A stretch of 6,931 nt of DNA from Roseovarius sp. GTDB taxonomy: Bacteria; Pseudomonadota; Alphaproteobacteria; Rhodobacterales; Rhodobacteraceae. This document shows, in pieces, positions 1 through 6,347 of the stretch. The notes beneath the pieces are model-generated. The model saw nothing but the letters and a program-made list of their open reading frames with translations. It was not told the DNA's origin and ran no database searches. The position numbers and the translations under genes are program-made. How positions within the stretch are numbered: position 1 is the first letter of the stretch; each line of letters starts with the position of its first letter. The stretch is taken from positions 1-6,931 of the forward strand of contig JAASSQ010000157.1 in NCBI GenBank assembly GCA_021767845.1, given 5' to 3'.

Positions 1-1176
1 CGAGGCTCCCTTCGCCTTCTTGTCATACTGCAGCGCCATGCGACCGACCTTCTCGCGGGCGATCACCAGCTTCTGGATCTGCGCGGTGCCGTCACCGATC
101 TGCAAGCCGAGCACATCGTTGTAGCGCTGGTGGTGGGGCAGGTCGGTGGTGTAGCCGTAATGTCCGTGCAGGATCAGGCACTGGTGCAGGATCTCGCAGG
201 CGGTTTTGGGCAGGTACCATTTGCACATGGCGGCTTCGGAGGTGTGGGGCAGGCCGCGGTCGCGCAAATCCAGCGTGTAATAGCATAGTTGGCGCATCAT
301 GGTCAGTTGGGTTTCGGCCTCGGCCAGCGGGAAGCTCACCCCCTGATACTGCGCGATGGGTGCGCCAAAGGCTTCGCGTTCCTGAACATAAGCCCAGGTT
401 TCATCCACCGACGCTTGCGCGGCACCCAGGCACTCCAGCCCGATCAGCGCGCGGGAATAGTCAAACCCGGCCATGATCGTGCCAAAGGCGCGGTCCTGTT
501 CGGCCATCATGTTTTCGGCCGGAACGAAGACATCGTCAAAAAACACCGACCCGCGCCCGACAGGCTTGGTCCCGATATCATCAAAATGGGTGCGATTGAT
601 GCCCTCTTGATTCAGATCGACAAAAAAGGCGCTGACCCCGCGCGAGCCGCCGTCGGGGTCGCCTGTGCGCGCGAAAACCACCGCCGCATCAGCCTGGCTG
701 GCAAAGCTCATCGAGGTTTTCTCGCCGTTCAGCCGCCAGCCGTTGCCGGATTTCTCAGCCTTCAGGATCAGGTTCGCCGCATCCGACCCGCCGCGCGGCT
801 CCGTCAGGCCCAGACCAATGACGGCCTCGCCCGAAACAACCTTGGGCACCCATTCGGACGCGATGTCGTTGGAGGCGTGCTTGGCGACCATTCCGCCCAT
901 AAGCGAGCCCAGGAGCTGGACATAACTTGCGTTGAAATCGGCATAGGCGATCTCTTCCACGATCAGCCCGGAAGTGACCGATGTTTCACCGAGCCCACCG
1001 AATTCTTCGGGCAAATCGGCGCCGATCAGGCCGAGTGCTCCCATCTCCTTGATCAGCGCACGATCAAAGGTGTGCCCACTTGCGCGCTCCTGATAGCTGG
1101 GTGCCAGCTTTTCCGTTGCGAATCGCTTCGCGGTTTCGCGAAACGCCTTTTGATCTTCTGTTGGCTGGAAATGCAT
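1..1176 (-). CDS. Acyl-CoA dehydrogenase, AliB-like (3' end outside window)
   Basis: FAD-dependent enzyme that desaturates an acyl-CoA thioester at C2-C3 and passes electrons to electron-transfer flavoprotein in the cytoplasm. 392 codons are visible without a stop. The family is usually about 380-400 residues, so probably only a few C-terminal residues are missing. Seen in the translation: an N-terminal helical domain (about 1-118), the family signature GLTEPRGGSDA (123-133) at the start of the middle beta domain, and a C-terminal helical domain ending in GDGTAQIQKLVIARE (361-375). The last motif is normally EGT-type with a catalytic Glu; here residue 362 is Asp. Asp at this place, and the general sequence style, resemble cyclohexanecarboxyl-CoA dehydrogenases such as AliB; this substrate is inferred, not proven. 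The start ATG at 1176-1174 follows a GGAGGAG ribosome site by about 5 bases. The gene is divergent from fadH and shares its control region. The acyl-CoA dehydrogenase family call is secure; the substrate is not. Confidence 0.93.
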   Translation of the reverse strand, partial: MHFQPTEDQKAFRETAKRFATEKLAPSYQERASGHTFDRALIKEMGALGLIGADLPEEFGGLGETSVTSGLIVEEIAYADFNASYVQLLGSLMGGMVAKHASNDIASEWVPKVVSGEAVIGLGLTEPRGGSDAANLILKAEKSGNGWRLNGEKTSMSFASQADAAVVFARTGDPDGGSRGVSAFFVDLNQEGINRTHFDDIGTKPVGRGSVFFDDVFVPAENMMAEQDRAFGTIMAGFDYSRALIGLECLGAAQASVDETWAYVQEREAFGAPIAQYQGVSFPLAEAETQLTMMRQLCYYTLDLRDRGLPHTSEAAMCKWYLPKTACEILHQCLILHGHYGYTTDLPHHQRYNDVLGLQIGDGTAQIQKLVIAREKVGRMALQYDKKAKGAS

Positions 1177-1197
1177 CTGCGCTCCTCCCCGAGGCCG

Positions 1198-1226
1198 AAA
1201 ATATGTTCTTTCCAAAAATCTAACAA
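1198..1226 (-). promoter_or_regulatory. Possible sigma-70-type promoter of the acyl-CoA dehydrogenase gene
   Basis: Read on the minus strand, TTGTTA (1226-1221) and TATTTT (1203-1198) are separated by exactly 17 bases and each matches 4 of 6 consensus positions. They lie 22 bases and more upstream of the start codon, in the only non-coding gap before the gene. The -35 element lies inside the palindrome at 1219-1234, so a protein bound there would be expected to block it. The match is modest and AT-rich gaps give such matches by chance. Confidence 0.4.
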
Positions 1227-1234
1227 ATGTTAGA
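1219..1234. promoter_or_regulatory. 16-bp palindrome, candidate operator between divergent genes
   Basis: A perfect 7-bp inverted repeat with a 2-base centre, TCTAACA-AA-TGTTAGA, lies between the divergent acyl-CoA dehydrogenase gene and fadH. Size and symmetry fit a site for a dimeric TetR- or MarR-type repressor, families that often control acyl-CoA genes; the actual regulator cannot be named from the sequence. It overlaps the proposed -35 box of the minus-strand gene and a TAGAAT (1231-1236) that could serve as a -10 for fadH, so one bound dimer could control both genes. Confidence 0.55.
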
Positions 1235-1255
1235 ATACAGATCAAGGGGAGTTTT

Positions 1256-1262
1256 GAGGAGG
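1256..1262 (+). promoter_or_regulatory. Ribosome binding site that decides the fadH start
   Basis: GAGGAGG ends 9 bases before the ATG at 1272. Two earlier in-frame ATGs fit less well: the one at 1263 directly abuts this purine run, and the one at 1227 has no ribosome site and lies within the palindrome. Starting at 1272 also puts all catalytic and cluster residues at a constant +7 offset from those known in E. coli FadH. Confidence 0.7.
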
Positions 1263-1271
1263 ATGCCCACA

Positions 1272-3305
1272 ATGGAAAACACGCAAAACGAAAGCTTCAA
1301 GACCATGCTTTCGCCGATCCACGCGGGCCAGCACCTGTTGCGAAACCGTGTCATCATGGGGTCGATGCATACCCGGCTGGAAACTGAGCCTGACGGCATT
1401 GCCAAGCAGATCGCGTTTTACGCCGAACGAGCGCGGGGGGAGGCGGCGATTCTGGTCACGGGCGGCTTTTCCCCCAATGCCGATGGCATATTCGATCCCG
1501 AAGGTCCGCGTATTGATGACCCGGAAGAAGCGCAAAGCCTGCGCCCGATCTGCGAGGCGGTCCAGGCCGAAGGCAGCCTGATCTGCGCGCAGCTTCTACA
1601 TGCCGGGCGCTATGCAAAGATCGAGGGCTGCGTCGCCCCGAGCCCGATCCGGGCACCGATCAACCGCTATGTCCCGCGCGAAATGACCGAGGCTGACATT
1701 CGCCGGACCATCGAGGATTTCGCCAAAGCTGCTGCCAATGCGCAGGCCGCGGGATTCGATGGCGTCGAAATCATGGGCTCCGAGGGCTACCTGATCAACG
1801 AGTTCACCGTCACCCATACCAACAAGCGTGACGACGAATGGGGCGGAAGCGCCGAAAACCGCCACCGCTTTCCGGTTGAGATTGTGCGCGCGGTGCGTGA
1901 ACGCTGCGGGCCCGACTTCCTTGTCATTTACCGGATTTCGGCGGCTGATCTGGTCGAAGGCGGCGCGCCCGCCGATGAAATTGCCGCACTGGCACGCAAG
2001 ATCGAGGCCGCAGGTGCGGATATTCTGAACACCGGCATCGGCTGGCACGAGGCCCGCGTGCCGACGATCGCCTATCCGGTGCCGCGCGGTGCCTGGCGCA
2101 AGGCGGCAGCCAACGTGAAAGCGGCGGTGTCGATCCCGGTGGTCGCCTCGAACCGGATCAACACACCCCAGCTTTCCGAAGACATACTTGCCTCTGGCGA
2201 TGCGGACATGATCTCGATGGCCCGGCCCTTTCTGGCCGACCCGCATTTCGTCAAGAAGACGCGCGAGGGCCGCGCCGACGAGATCAATACCTGCATTGCC
2301 TGCAATCAGGCCTGTCTGGACTTCATCTTTTCGGACCGGCCAGTCGGGTGTCTGGTGAACCCAAGGGCCGGGCGCGAAACCGAATTCCGGGATACGCCGA
2401 CAGACTCGCCAAAGAAGGTGGCCGTTGTCGGTGGCGGTGCTGCAGGCATGGCCACGGCTGCCGAGGCATCCCGACTGGGCCACGACGTCACCCTGTTCGA
2501 AGCGCAAGACAAGCTGGGCGGTCAGTTGAACCTGGCGCGCGCGGCACCGGGCAAGGACGAGTTCGACGAAACACTGCGCTATTACTCCGGTCAGTTGAAG
2601 AAGCACGGCGTCAAACTGCGCCTGGGGCAACGGGCGGTGCTGGACGATCTGACCGGCTTTGACCATGTGGTCATCGCCACAGGGGTTACGCCGCGCATTC
2701 CCGATCTGCCGGGCGTGGATCATCCCAGTGTCGCGACCTACCCCGAGATCCTGTCCGGCGAGCGCAGGGCCGGCGATACCGTCGCGGTGATGGGGGCAGG
2801 GGGTATTGGTCATGACGTAGCCGAGTTCCTCGTGACCGAACCAGCCGAGGCCCACGATCCCGGCACATTCTGTGAGACTTGGGGCGTGGACCCGGAATTT
2901 GCGTTGGCGGGCGCGTTGGCGGGCGATCCGCTGGCACCGAAGCCAACGCGTCGCAAGGTTATAATGCTTCAGCGAAAAAGCTCGAAACCGGGTGCCGGTC
3001 TTGGCGTTTCGACAGGCTGGATCCTGCGCAATGCGCTTCGCAAGCACGGGGTCGAGGCCTTGGGCGGCGTGGTCTACGAACGCATCGACGACGCGGGCCT
3101 GCATATCCTGATGGACGGAGAGCCAAAGGTCGTCGCCGCTGATACGATCGTGCTCTGCACCGGGCAGGAACCGGAGCGGGCCCTGGCCAACGAACTTGGC
3201 GCGCTTGGTGTCACCGTGACGATGATCGGCGGGGCGAAGGAAGCTGCCGAGCTCGACGCGCTGCGCGCCATTGATGAAGGCGTGCGTTTGGCGCAAAGTC
3301 TCTGA
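1272..3305 (+). CDS. fadH: 2,4-dienoyl-CoA reductase (NADPH), FadH
   Basis: Iron-sulfur flavoenzyme that reduces 2,4-dienoyl-CoA with NADPH, needed for beta-oxidation of unsaturated acyl chains. The 677 residues are close to the 672 of E. coli FadH. Residues about 8-370 form an old-yellow-enzyme-type FMN barrel, with the expected catalytic Tyr173 (in GSEGY) and His259 (in GWHEAR). A four-cysteine cluster, C341-x2-C344-x3-C348-x11-C360, should bind a 4Fe-4S centre. The C-terminal half holds FAD and NADPH folds, with GGGAAG (387-392) and GAGGIG (508-513). All these residues sit at +7 from the E. coli numbering, which supports an intact enzyme and the chosen start. A start at 1263 (+3 residues) or 1227 (+15) is less likely. 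The gene is divergent from the acyl-CoA dehydrogenase and followed by a stem-loop, so it is probably monocistronic. Relatives in this fold, such as 2-naphthoyl-CoA reductase, act on ring substrates, so a cyclic dienoyl-CoA is an alternative. Confidence 0.95.
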   Translation: MENTQNESFKTMLSPIHAGQHLLRNRVIMGSMHTRLETEPDGIAKQIAFYAERARGEAAILVTGGFSPNADGIFDPEGPRIDDPEEAQSLRPICEAVQAEGSLICAQLLHAGRYAKIEGCVAPSPIRAPINRYVPREMTEADIRRTIEDFAKAAANAQAAGFDGVEIMGSEGYLINEFTVTHTNKRDDEWGGSAENRHRFPVEIVRAVRERCGPDFLVIYRISAADLVEGGAPADEIAALARKIEAAGADILNTGIGWHEARVPTIAYPVPRGAWRKAAANVKAAVSIPVVASNRINTPQLSEDILASGDADMISMARPFLADPHFVKKTREGRADEINTCIACNQACLDFIFSDRPVGCLVNPRAGRETEFRDTPTDSPKKVAVVGGGAAGMATAAEASRLGHDVTLFEAQDKLGGQLNLARAAPGKDEFDETLRYYSGQLKKHGVKLRLGQRAVLDDLTGFDHVVIATGVTPRIPDLPGVDHPSVATYPEILSGERRAGDTVAVMGAGGIGHDVAEFLVTEPAEAHDPGTFCETWGVDPEFALAGALAGDPLAPKPTRRKVIMLQRKSSKPGAGLGVSTGWILRNALRKHGVEALGGVVYERIDDAGLHILMDGEPKVVAADTIVLCTGQEPERALANELGALGVTVTMIGGAKEAAELDALRAIDEGVRLAQSL

Positions 3306-3330
3306 AGCACCATAGTGAATGAGGGTGCAC

Positions 3331-3360
3331 TGCGGTCGGCGCTCATGCGCGCTGGCCGCG
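3331..3360 (+). terminator. GC-rich stem-loop after fadH, probable terminator
   Basis: Bases 3332-3342 pair with 3349-3359 in an 11-bp stem (two G-U pairs) closed by a 6-base TCATGC loop; 3331 and 3360 can add a further U-G pair. It starts 26 bases after the fadH stop. No T-run follows directly; the nearest, T6 at 3378-3383, is 18 bases further on, so this is not a textbook intrinsic terminator. It may instead end or protect the fadH mRNA. Confidence 0.45.
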
Positions 3361-3439
3361 CTAATCCGTATTGCATCTTTTTTAGTGCGCGCGCCTGATG
3401 TGATACTTGCTGCACAGTGCTTGTGCGGTTGTGCTCACA

Positions 3440-3519
3440 AAACCCGGACTGAAGGGCTTGGTACTGAATATTATATCTTATTTACTGCAGCTTATAAGAG
3501 GTTTCTAAAAGCCGGGTTT
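3440..3519. repeat. 8-bp inverted repeat enclosing an AT-rich 64-base loop
   Basis: AAACCCGG at 3440-3447 is the exact reverse complement of CCGGGTTT at 3512-3519. The enclosed DNA is AT-rich and has further self-complementary parts, such as CTTAT (3477-3481) with ATAAG (3494-3498). It could be the outer stem of a small structured RNA or leader; the arms are short enough to occur by chance. Confidence 0.35.
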
Positions 3520-3580
3520 GTAAATTGTCCGCGTGGTGACTGAGGTTTCAAAACACAATCAGCTTTATTTTTGTAACCAA

Positions 3581-3617
3581 TATCGCTAGTTCAGAGCTAT
3601 TCCGATTCCAAGCGATA
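3581..3617 (+). repeat. Inverted repeat in the leader of the flavodoxin-fold gene
   Basis: TATCGCT (3581-3587) and AGCGATA (3611-3617) are perfect complements 23 bases apart, with their centres 30 bp apart. The right arm runs into the weak TAGG ribosome site (3616-3619), 11 bases before the ATG at 3631. As RNA, the stem would cover part of that site; as DNA, the half-sites would lie on roughly the same helix face. An imperfect palindrome, TAGTTCAGAGCTA, fills part of the spacer (3587-3599). Confidence 0.4.
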
Positions 3618-3630
3618 GGCGCACCATACC

Positions 3631-4206
3631 ATGACGAAAGTCGCGATTGTCTATTACAGCGGATATGGCCACACAGACGTTCAGGCCAAAGCCGTTGCCG
3701 AAGGGGCCAAGGGTGTCGATGGCACCGAGGTAGAACTGCTGAAATTGTCTGACGACGGAGAGCTGGATGAAGCGGGCTGGGCGGCGCTCGATGCCGCTGA
3801 TGCCATCGCCTACGGCAGCCCGACCTACATGGGCGGCCCAGCCTGGCAGTTCAAGAAATTTGCTGATGCCAGCTCCAAGCCGTGGTTCACGCAGAACTGG
3901 AAGGACAAGATCGCTGGCGGGTTTACCACCTCGGCTACGGTCAACGGCGACAAGTTTTCGACCATCCAGTACTTCATCACCCTGTCGCAGCAGCACGGCC
4001 AGCTCTGGTGCGGCGTGGGCCTCATGCCATCAAACACCAAGGCGGACGGCCCGGAAAAGCTGAACTGGACAGGCGGATACTCCGGCCTTCTGGCGATCGC
4101 ACCCTCTGACAGCTCACCCGAGGAATACCCGACTGGCGGCGACCTGGACACTGCGCGGGCCTATGGGCAACGGCTGGTGAACGTCGCAAAACGCTGGAAC
4201 AGCTGA
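3631..4206 (+). CDS. WrbA-like flavodoxin-fold FMN protein (NAD(P)H:quinone reductase type)
   Basis: 191-residue cytoplasmic protein of the flavodoxin fold, close in length to WrbA (198), which binds FMN and reduces quinones by two electrons with NAD(P)H. The first strand and phosphate-binding loop are VAIVYYSGYGHTDVQA (residues 4-19), where the SGYGHT turn should hold the FMN phosphate. The second FMN loop is AYGSPTYMGGPAWQFKKF (60-77), and GGFTTSATVNGD (96-107) gives the third. The C-terminal part (148-189) has the usual WrbA-type glycine-rich segment and final helix. The gene stands alone, 325 bases after fadH and convergent with the thioesterase operon. Its ribosome site is weak (TAGG) and lies in an inverted repeat, which hints at controlled translation. 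The fold is sure; quinone reductase activity is inferred, and a general flavodoxin-like or stress role is possible. Confidence 0.88.
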   Translation: MTKVAIVYYSGYGHTDVQAKAVAEGAKGVDGTEVELLKLSDDGELDEAGWAALDAADAIAYGSPTYMGGPAWQFKKFADASSKPWFTQNWKDKIAGGFTTSATVNGDKFSTIQYFITLSQQHGQLWCGVGLMPSNTKADGPEKLNWTGGYSGLLAIAPSDSSPEEYPTGGDLDTARAYGQRLVNVAKRWNS

Positions 4207-4228
4207 ACCGGCTTTCCGATATCAGGTT

Positions 4229-4255
4229 CCGGCCGCCCGGATTTGCGGCGGTCGG
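4229..4255. terminator. GC-rich hairpin between convergent genes, possible two-way terminator
   Basis: Bases 4229-4237 pair with 4247-4255 (9 bp, one G-U on the plus strand) around a 9-base loop. It lies 23 bases after the flavodoxin-fold gene stop and 45 bases beyond the thioesterase stop. An outer 7-bp repeat, TGAACCG (4204-4210) with CGGTTCA (4253-4259), competes with it, and CCGTGC (4261-4266) with GCACGG (4288-4293) gives a second weak stem. None has a T-run on either strand, so termination is inferred mainly from position. Confidence 0.4.
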
Positions 4256-4300
4256 TTCACCCGTGCCGGCTCTACCTCTCAGCCTTTGCACGGCGTTCGG

Positions 4301-4756
4301 TCATCCGGCAACGCCCGTCCGCCCCACCAGCGCCATCAGCGTTCCGGTCATCGTGGCGACAAGCTTTTCATCCTGCCCCTTCAGTGCATAGGCGCGCGCC
4401 TCGCAGATTGTGAGTGTTCGGCCCGGTTTTATCACGTCGGCGACAAAGCGGAACCGCTCGCCATCGGCGGGATTGAGCAGGTTGATCTTGAACTCCACCG
4501 TCAGCACCGCCGCTTCGGCGGGCATCAGCGAAAAGGCTGCATATCCGCAGGCGCTGTCCAGCGCGGTTGACACGATTCCGGCATGCAGGAACCCATGCTG
4601 CTGGGTCAGCGCGTCACTGTGCGCCATCTCCAGAACGATATGGCCGGGCGACAGCTCGGCAATACCGACCCCCAGCGTGTGCATCACGCTCTGGAGATCG
4701 AAACTCTCGCGCACGCGCGCGTCAAAGTCAGGGTTTTTCGGCTCGAATTGCGCCAT
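4301..4756 (-). CDS. PaaI-type hotdog-fold acyl-CoA thioesterase
   Basis: 151-residue protein of the PaaI/YdiI-like hotdog thioesterase group, which hydrolyses acyl- or aryl-CoA to the free acid and CoA, usually as a tetramer in the cytoplasm. The central hotdog helix is clear: HGFLHAGIVSTALDSACGYAA (54-74), with His54-Gly55 and Asp67 in the positions expected for substrate binding and catalysis. Strands follow at LTVEFKINLLNP (85-96) and in the C-terminal part (102-144), and the length is normal. It is the last gene of the minus-strand operon, 9 bases after the AraC-type gene, whose last codons contain the AAGGAG ribosome site (12 bases from the ATG, slightly long). In such a cluster it would recycle CoA from dead-end thioesters. 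The fold is sure; the substrate is unknown. Confidence 0.9.
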   Translation of the reverse strand: MAQFEPKNPDFDARVRESFDLQSVMHTLGVGIAELSPGHIVLEMAHSDALTQQHGFLHAGIVSTALDSACGYAAFSLMPAEAAVLTVEFKINLLNPADGERFRFVADVIKPGRTLTICEARAYALKGQDEKLVATMTGTLMALVGRTGVAG

Positions 4757-4765
4757 GGCGTGATT

Positions 4766-5509
4766 TCACTCCTTGCAGTCATCCATGATGACCAACCTTA
4801 GCCGGTCCCTTAAGCGCGTATCTTGTAACGAAAGGACAAAAGAGCGCGGCGCCGCCTGAGAGCGCAGCGCACCGGGCGGTCTGCCGGCAAAGGCCCGGCA
4901 GGACGCCGACATATGAGATTGATCGTAATATCCGACGTCCAGCGCCAGATCGCTCAACGTCGGGGAAGGGCCTGCGAGCTGTCCCAGCAGCTGCCGAAAC
5001 CGCCGGGTGGCAGCGAGCCGTCGCCTTGACACGCCGGTCTCCGCGCGCGTTCTGCGCCGTCCGGTTCTATCGCTGAAAGCCTGCGGGCGCGCCGCAAAGC
5101 TCAGCCCCCGTGCAAGACCATCCAACGCGGCAACAAGCGACGGCAAGCCATCATCGCCCAGCCGGACCCGCGCCAGTGCAAGGGTCAAAGGTGCCAGCGC
5201 TGCGGCCTCGGGCAATTGTTCCGGCCGTGTTGACATCCGTAGCCCGGCCACTATCCCGCAAAAGGAAGACTGGCGCGGAACGAAGTCAGGCCGGGGTGGC
5301 GCGAGGGATACTTGCGACCCGTCATCACTGTCAGCGCCGCACGTCACCGAAAGGGTGAACAGGTCGGTGGCGAAACGCCCGCTTCCGCGACCGCTCAACG
5401 CGCCCCTGTCGCGGAACACGAAAAGATGGTCGACCTGCGCCGCAATATCCGCGGACGGCGCCAGCTCAAGATAGAGCGGCGCCGCCGTCGGATCACTGGA
5501 CGAAGGCAT
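4766..5509 (-). CDS. AraC-family transcriptional regulator
   Basis: 247-residue DNA-binding regulator. The C-terminal part (about 125-215) is an AraC double helix-turn-helix. The second half is typical, LALDVGYYDQSHMSASCRAF (188-207) followed by GRPPGAL (209-215). The first half is recognisable but arginine-rich, with RTGRRRTRAETGVSRRR at 148-164. The N-terminal 120 residues would be the ligand or dimer domain; they begin with a VDHLFVFRD-type segment (26-34) common in this group, but no known ligand pocket can be named. The ATG at 5509 lies 17 bases inside the end of the NmrA-type gene, and no strong ribosome site precedes it, so translational coupling is likely. Placement inside a catabolic operon suggests local control, perhaps autoregulation; the targets are unknown. 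Confidence 0.88.
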   Translation of the reverse strand: MPSSSDPTAAPLYLELAPSADIAAQVDHLFVFRDRGALSGRGSGRFATDLFTLSVTCGADSDDGSQVSLAPPRPDFVPRQSSFCGIVAGLRMSTRPEQLPEAAALAPLTLALARVRLGDDGLPSLVAALDGLARGLSFAARPQAFSDRTGRRRTRAETGVSRRRLAATRRFRQLLGQLAGPSPTLSDLALDVGYYDQSHMSASCRAFAGRPPGALRSQAAPRSFVLSLQDTRLRDRLRLVIMDDCKE

Positions 5510-6347
5510 CCCGATTCTCGGCGACGAAATCGCGCAAGCGGCGCGCCGGGCGGCCGAGCACGTCGCTGACCGTGGTCTCGATGCCCGCGAGGTAGCCCTT
5601 CGGCGCGAGAGAGGCCAGTTCGATCATGGCCGCGGCGATTTCCTCATGCATTCCGCCGGCCATCATGGCCGCTTTCGAGTCATCGGCCGACAGCGGCGCA
5701 CAGGTGACGGATCGCCCGGTCGCCTCGGACAGGACAGCCGCGATATCTTCGCCGGTAAGAGCCTCGGGGCCGGTCAAGCCAAGGGCCTTTCCCTCATAGC
5801 CCGATCCGGTCAGCGCCTCGGCGGCCACATCGGCAATGTCGCGGGCGTCGATCCAAGCCACGGGCCCGCCAAGATCGTCGTGGTAGACCCCGTCCTTTGC
5901 AATAGTCCCTGCCTGCCAGAGCAGATTTTGCATGAAATAGGTCGGCTGAACAAAGGTCCAGTCCATTCCGGTCTGCTTGAGTTCTTCCTGGTTCTCCGAA
6001 TGCCATTGGCCCAGCGTCAGCCGCGCCTCGGGCGAAGCACCAAGACCGGTCCCCATCACGACGTGCCGAACTCCCGCAGATTGGGCGGCCTTGATCGCAT
6101 TCGACTTCCACTGACGCATATCGCGATGCGCGGGCGTAACCAGGTAGATACTATTCGCGCCCGCACAGGCGCTTTGCAGGGTCGTGGGGTCGGTGAAATT
6201 GGCCGTGACCGCCTCGCAGCCTTTGGCCTTGAGGGGGCCGAGCTTGGACGGGTTGCTGGTGACGGCGCGCACGTCCAAGCCCTTGGCCAGAAGGGTGTCA
6301 ACAAGCGATGAGCCGGTGTTCCCGGTGGCACCGAATACGGTGATCAT
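5493..6347 (-). CDS. NmrA-family NAD(P)-binding protein (QorB-like atypical SDR)
   Basis: 284-residue atypical short-chain dehydrogenase of the NmrA type. The Rossmann fold opens with MITVFGATGNTGSSL, whose GATGNTG (6-12) is the glycine-rich NAD(P) loop. SIYLVTPAH (66-74) and HVVMGTGLGAS (95-105) follow the usual strand order, and the TFVQPTYFMQNLL segment (131-143) is the family's conserved motif. Relatives include QorB-type NAD(P)H:quinone oxidoreductases and redox-sensing NmrA proteins without catalytic activity; the sequence does not decide between them. The start is fixed by an ATGA overlap: the synthetase stop TGA shares bases 6344-6347 with this ATG, and AAAGGAA in the end of the synthetase gene serves as its ribosome site. 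The gene ends overlapping the AraC-type start by 17 bases, so it belongs to one operon. A role as reductase for a cyclic ketone or quinone intermediate is only a guess. Confidence 0.88.
   Translation of the reverse strand: MITVFGATGNTGSSLVDTLLAKGLDVRAVTSNPSKLGPLKAKGCEAVTANFTDPTTLQSACAGANSIYLVTPAHRDMRQWKSNAIKAAQSAGVRHVVMGTGLGASPEARLTLGQWHSENQEELKQTGMDWTFVQPTYFMQNLLWQAGTIAKDGVYHDDLGGPVAWIDARDIADVAAEALTGSGYEGKALGLTGPEALTGEDIAAVLSEATGRSVTCAPLSADDSKAAMMAGGMHEEIAAAMIELASLAPKGYLAGIETTVSDVLGRPARRLRDFVAENRDAFVQ

Larger units (their letters stand above)
3306..3630. other. 325-base intergenic region, partly AT-rich, no gene seen
   Basis: Between fadH and the flavodoxin-fold gene I see no convincing coding sequence: the only open frame (3319-3543, plus) has no ribosome site and an atypical composition. 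The first part is GC-rich and holds the stem-loop at 3331-3360 and a T6 run at 3378-3383. A small hairpin, GCACA-loop-TGTGC, lies around 3410-3426. From about 3460 to 3600 the DNA is clearly AT-rich compared with the flanking genes. It contains AAACCCGG (3440-3447) and its complement CCGGGTTT (3512-3519), which could close a 64-base structured loop, and the 8-base palindrome CTTATAAG (3491-3498). The region probably carries the promoter of the downstream gene; I could not pick a convincing -35/-10 pair. Confidence 0.6.

Noticed and set aside
289..1233. 314-codon open frame on the plus strand opposite the acyl-CoA dehydrogenase
   Set aside because: It is antisense to a clear acyl-CoA dehydrogenase, has no ribosome site or family motif, and runs through the divergent promoter region.
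1227..1271. Longer fadH start at 1227, adding 15 residues
   Set aside because: This ATG lies within the palindrome, has no ribosome site, and the extra residues are not typical of FadH; 1272 has a well-spaced GAGGAGG.
1596..3296. 566-codon open frame on the minus strand opposite fadH
   Set aside because: It lies fully antisense to an intact fadH with every catalytic residue kept, shows no recognisable domain, and is explained by GC-rich codon bias removing stops from this frame.
3319..3543. 74-codon open frame in the gap between fadH and the flavodoxin-fold gene
   Set aside because: No ribosome site, no recognisable motif, composition changes from GC-rich to AT-rich within it, and it overlaps the terminator-like stem.
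4410..4763. Plus-strand open frames opposite the thioesterase gene
   Set aside because: They are shadows of the minus-strand gene, which has a clear hotdog motif and ribosome site.
5007..5474. 155-codon plus-strand open frame opposite the AraC-type gene
   Set aside because: Low-complexity, Arg/Ser/Ala-rich translation without any domain; the minus-strand frame has a clear AraC helix-turn-helix.
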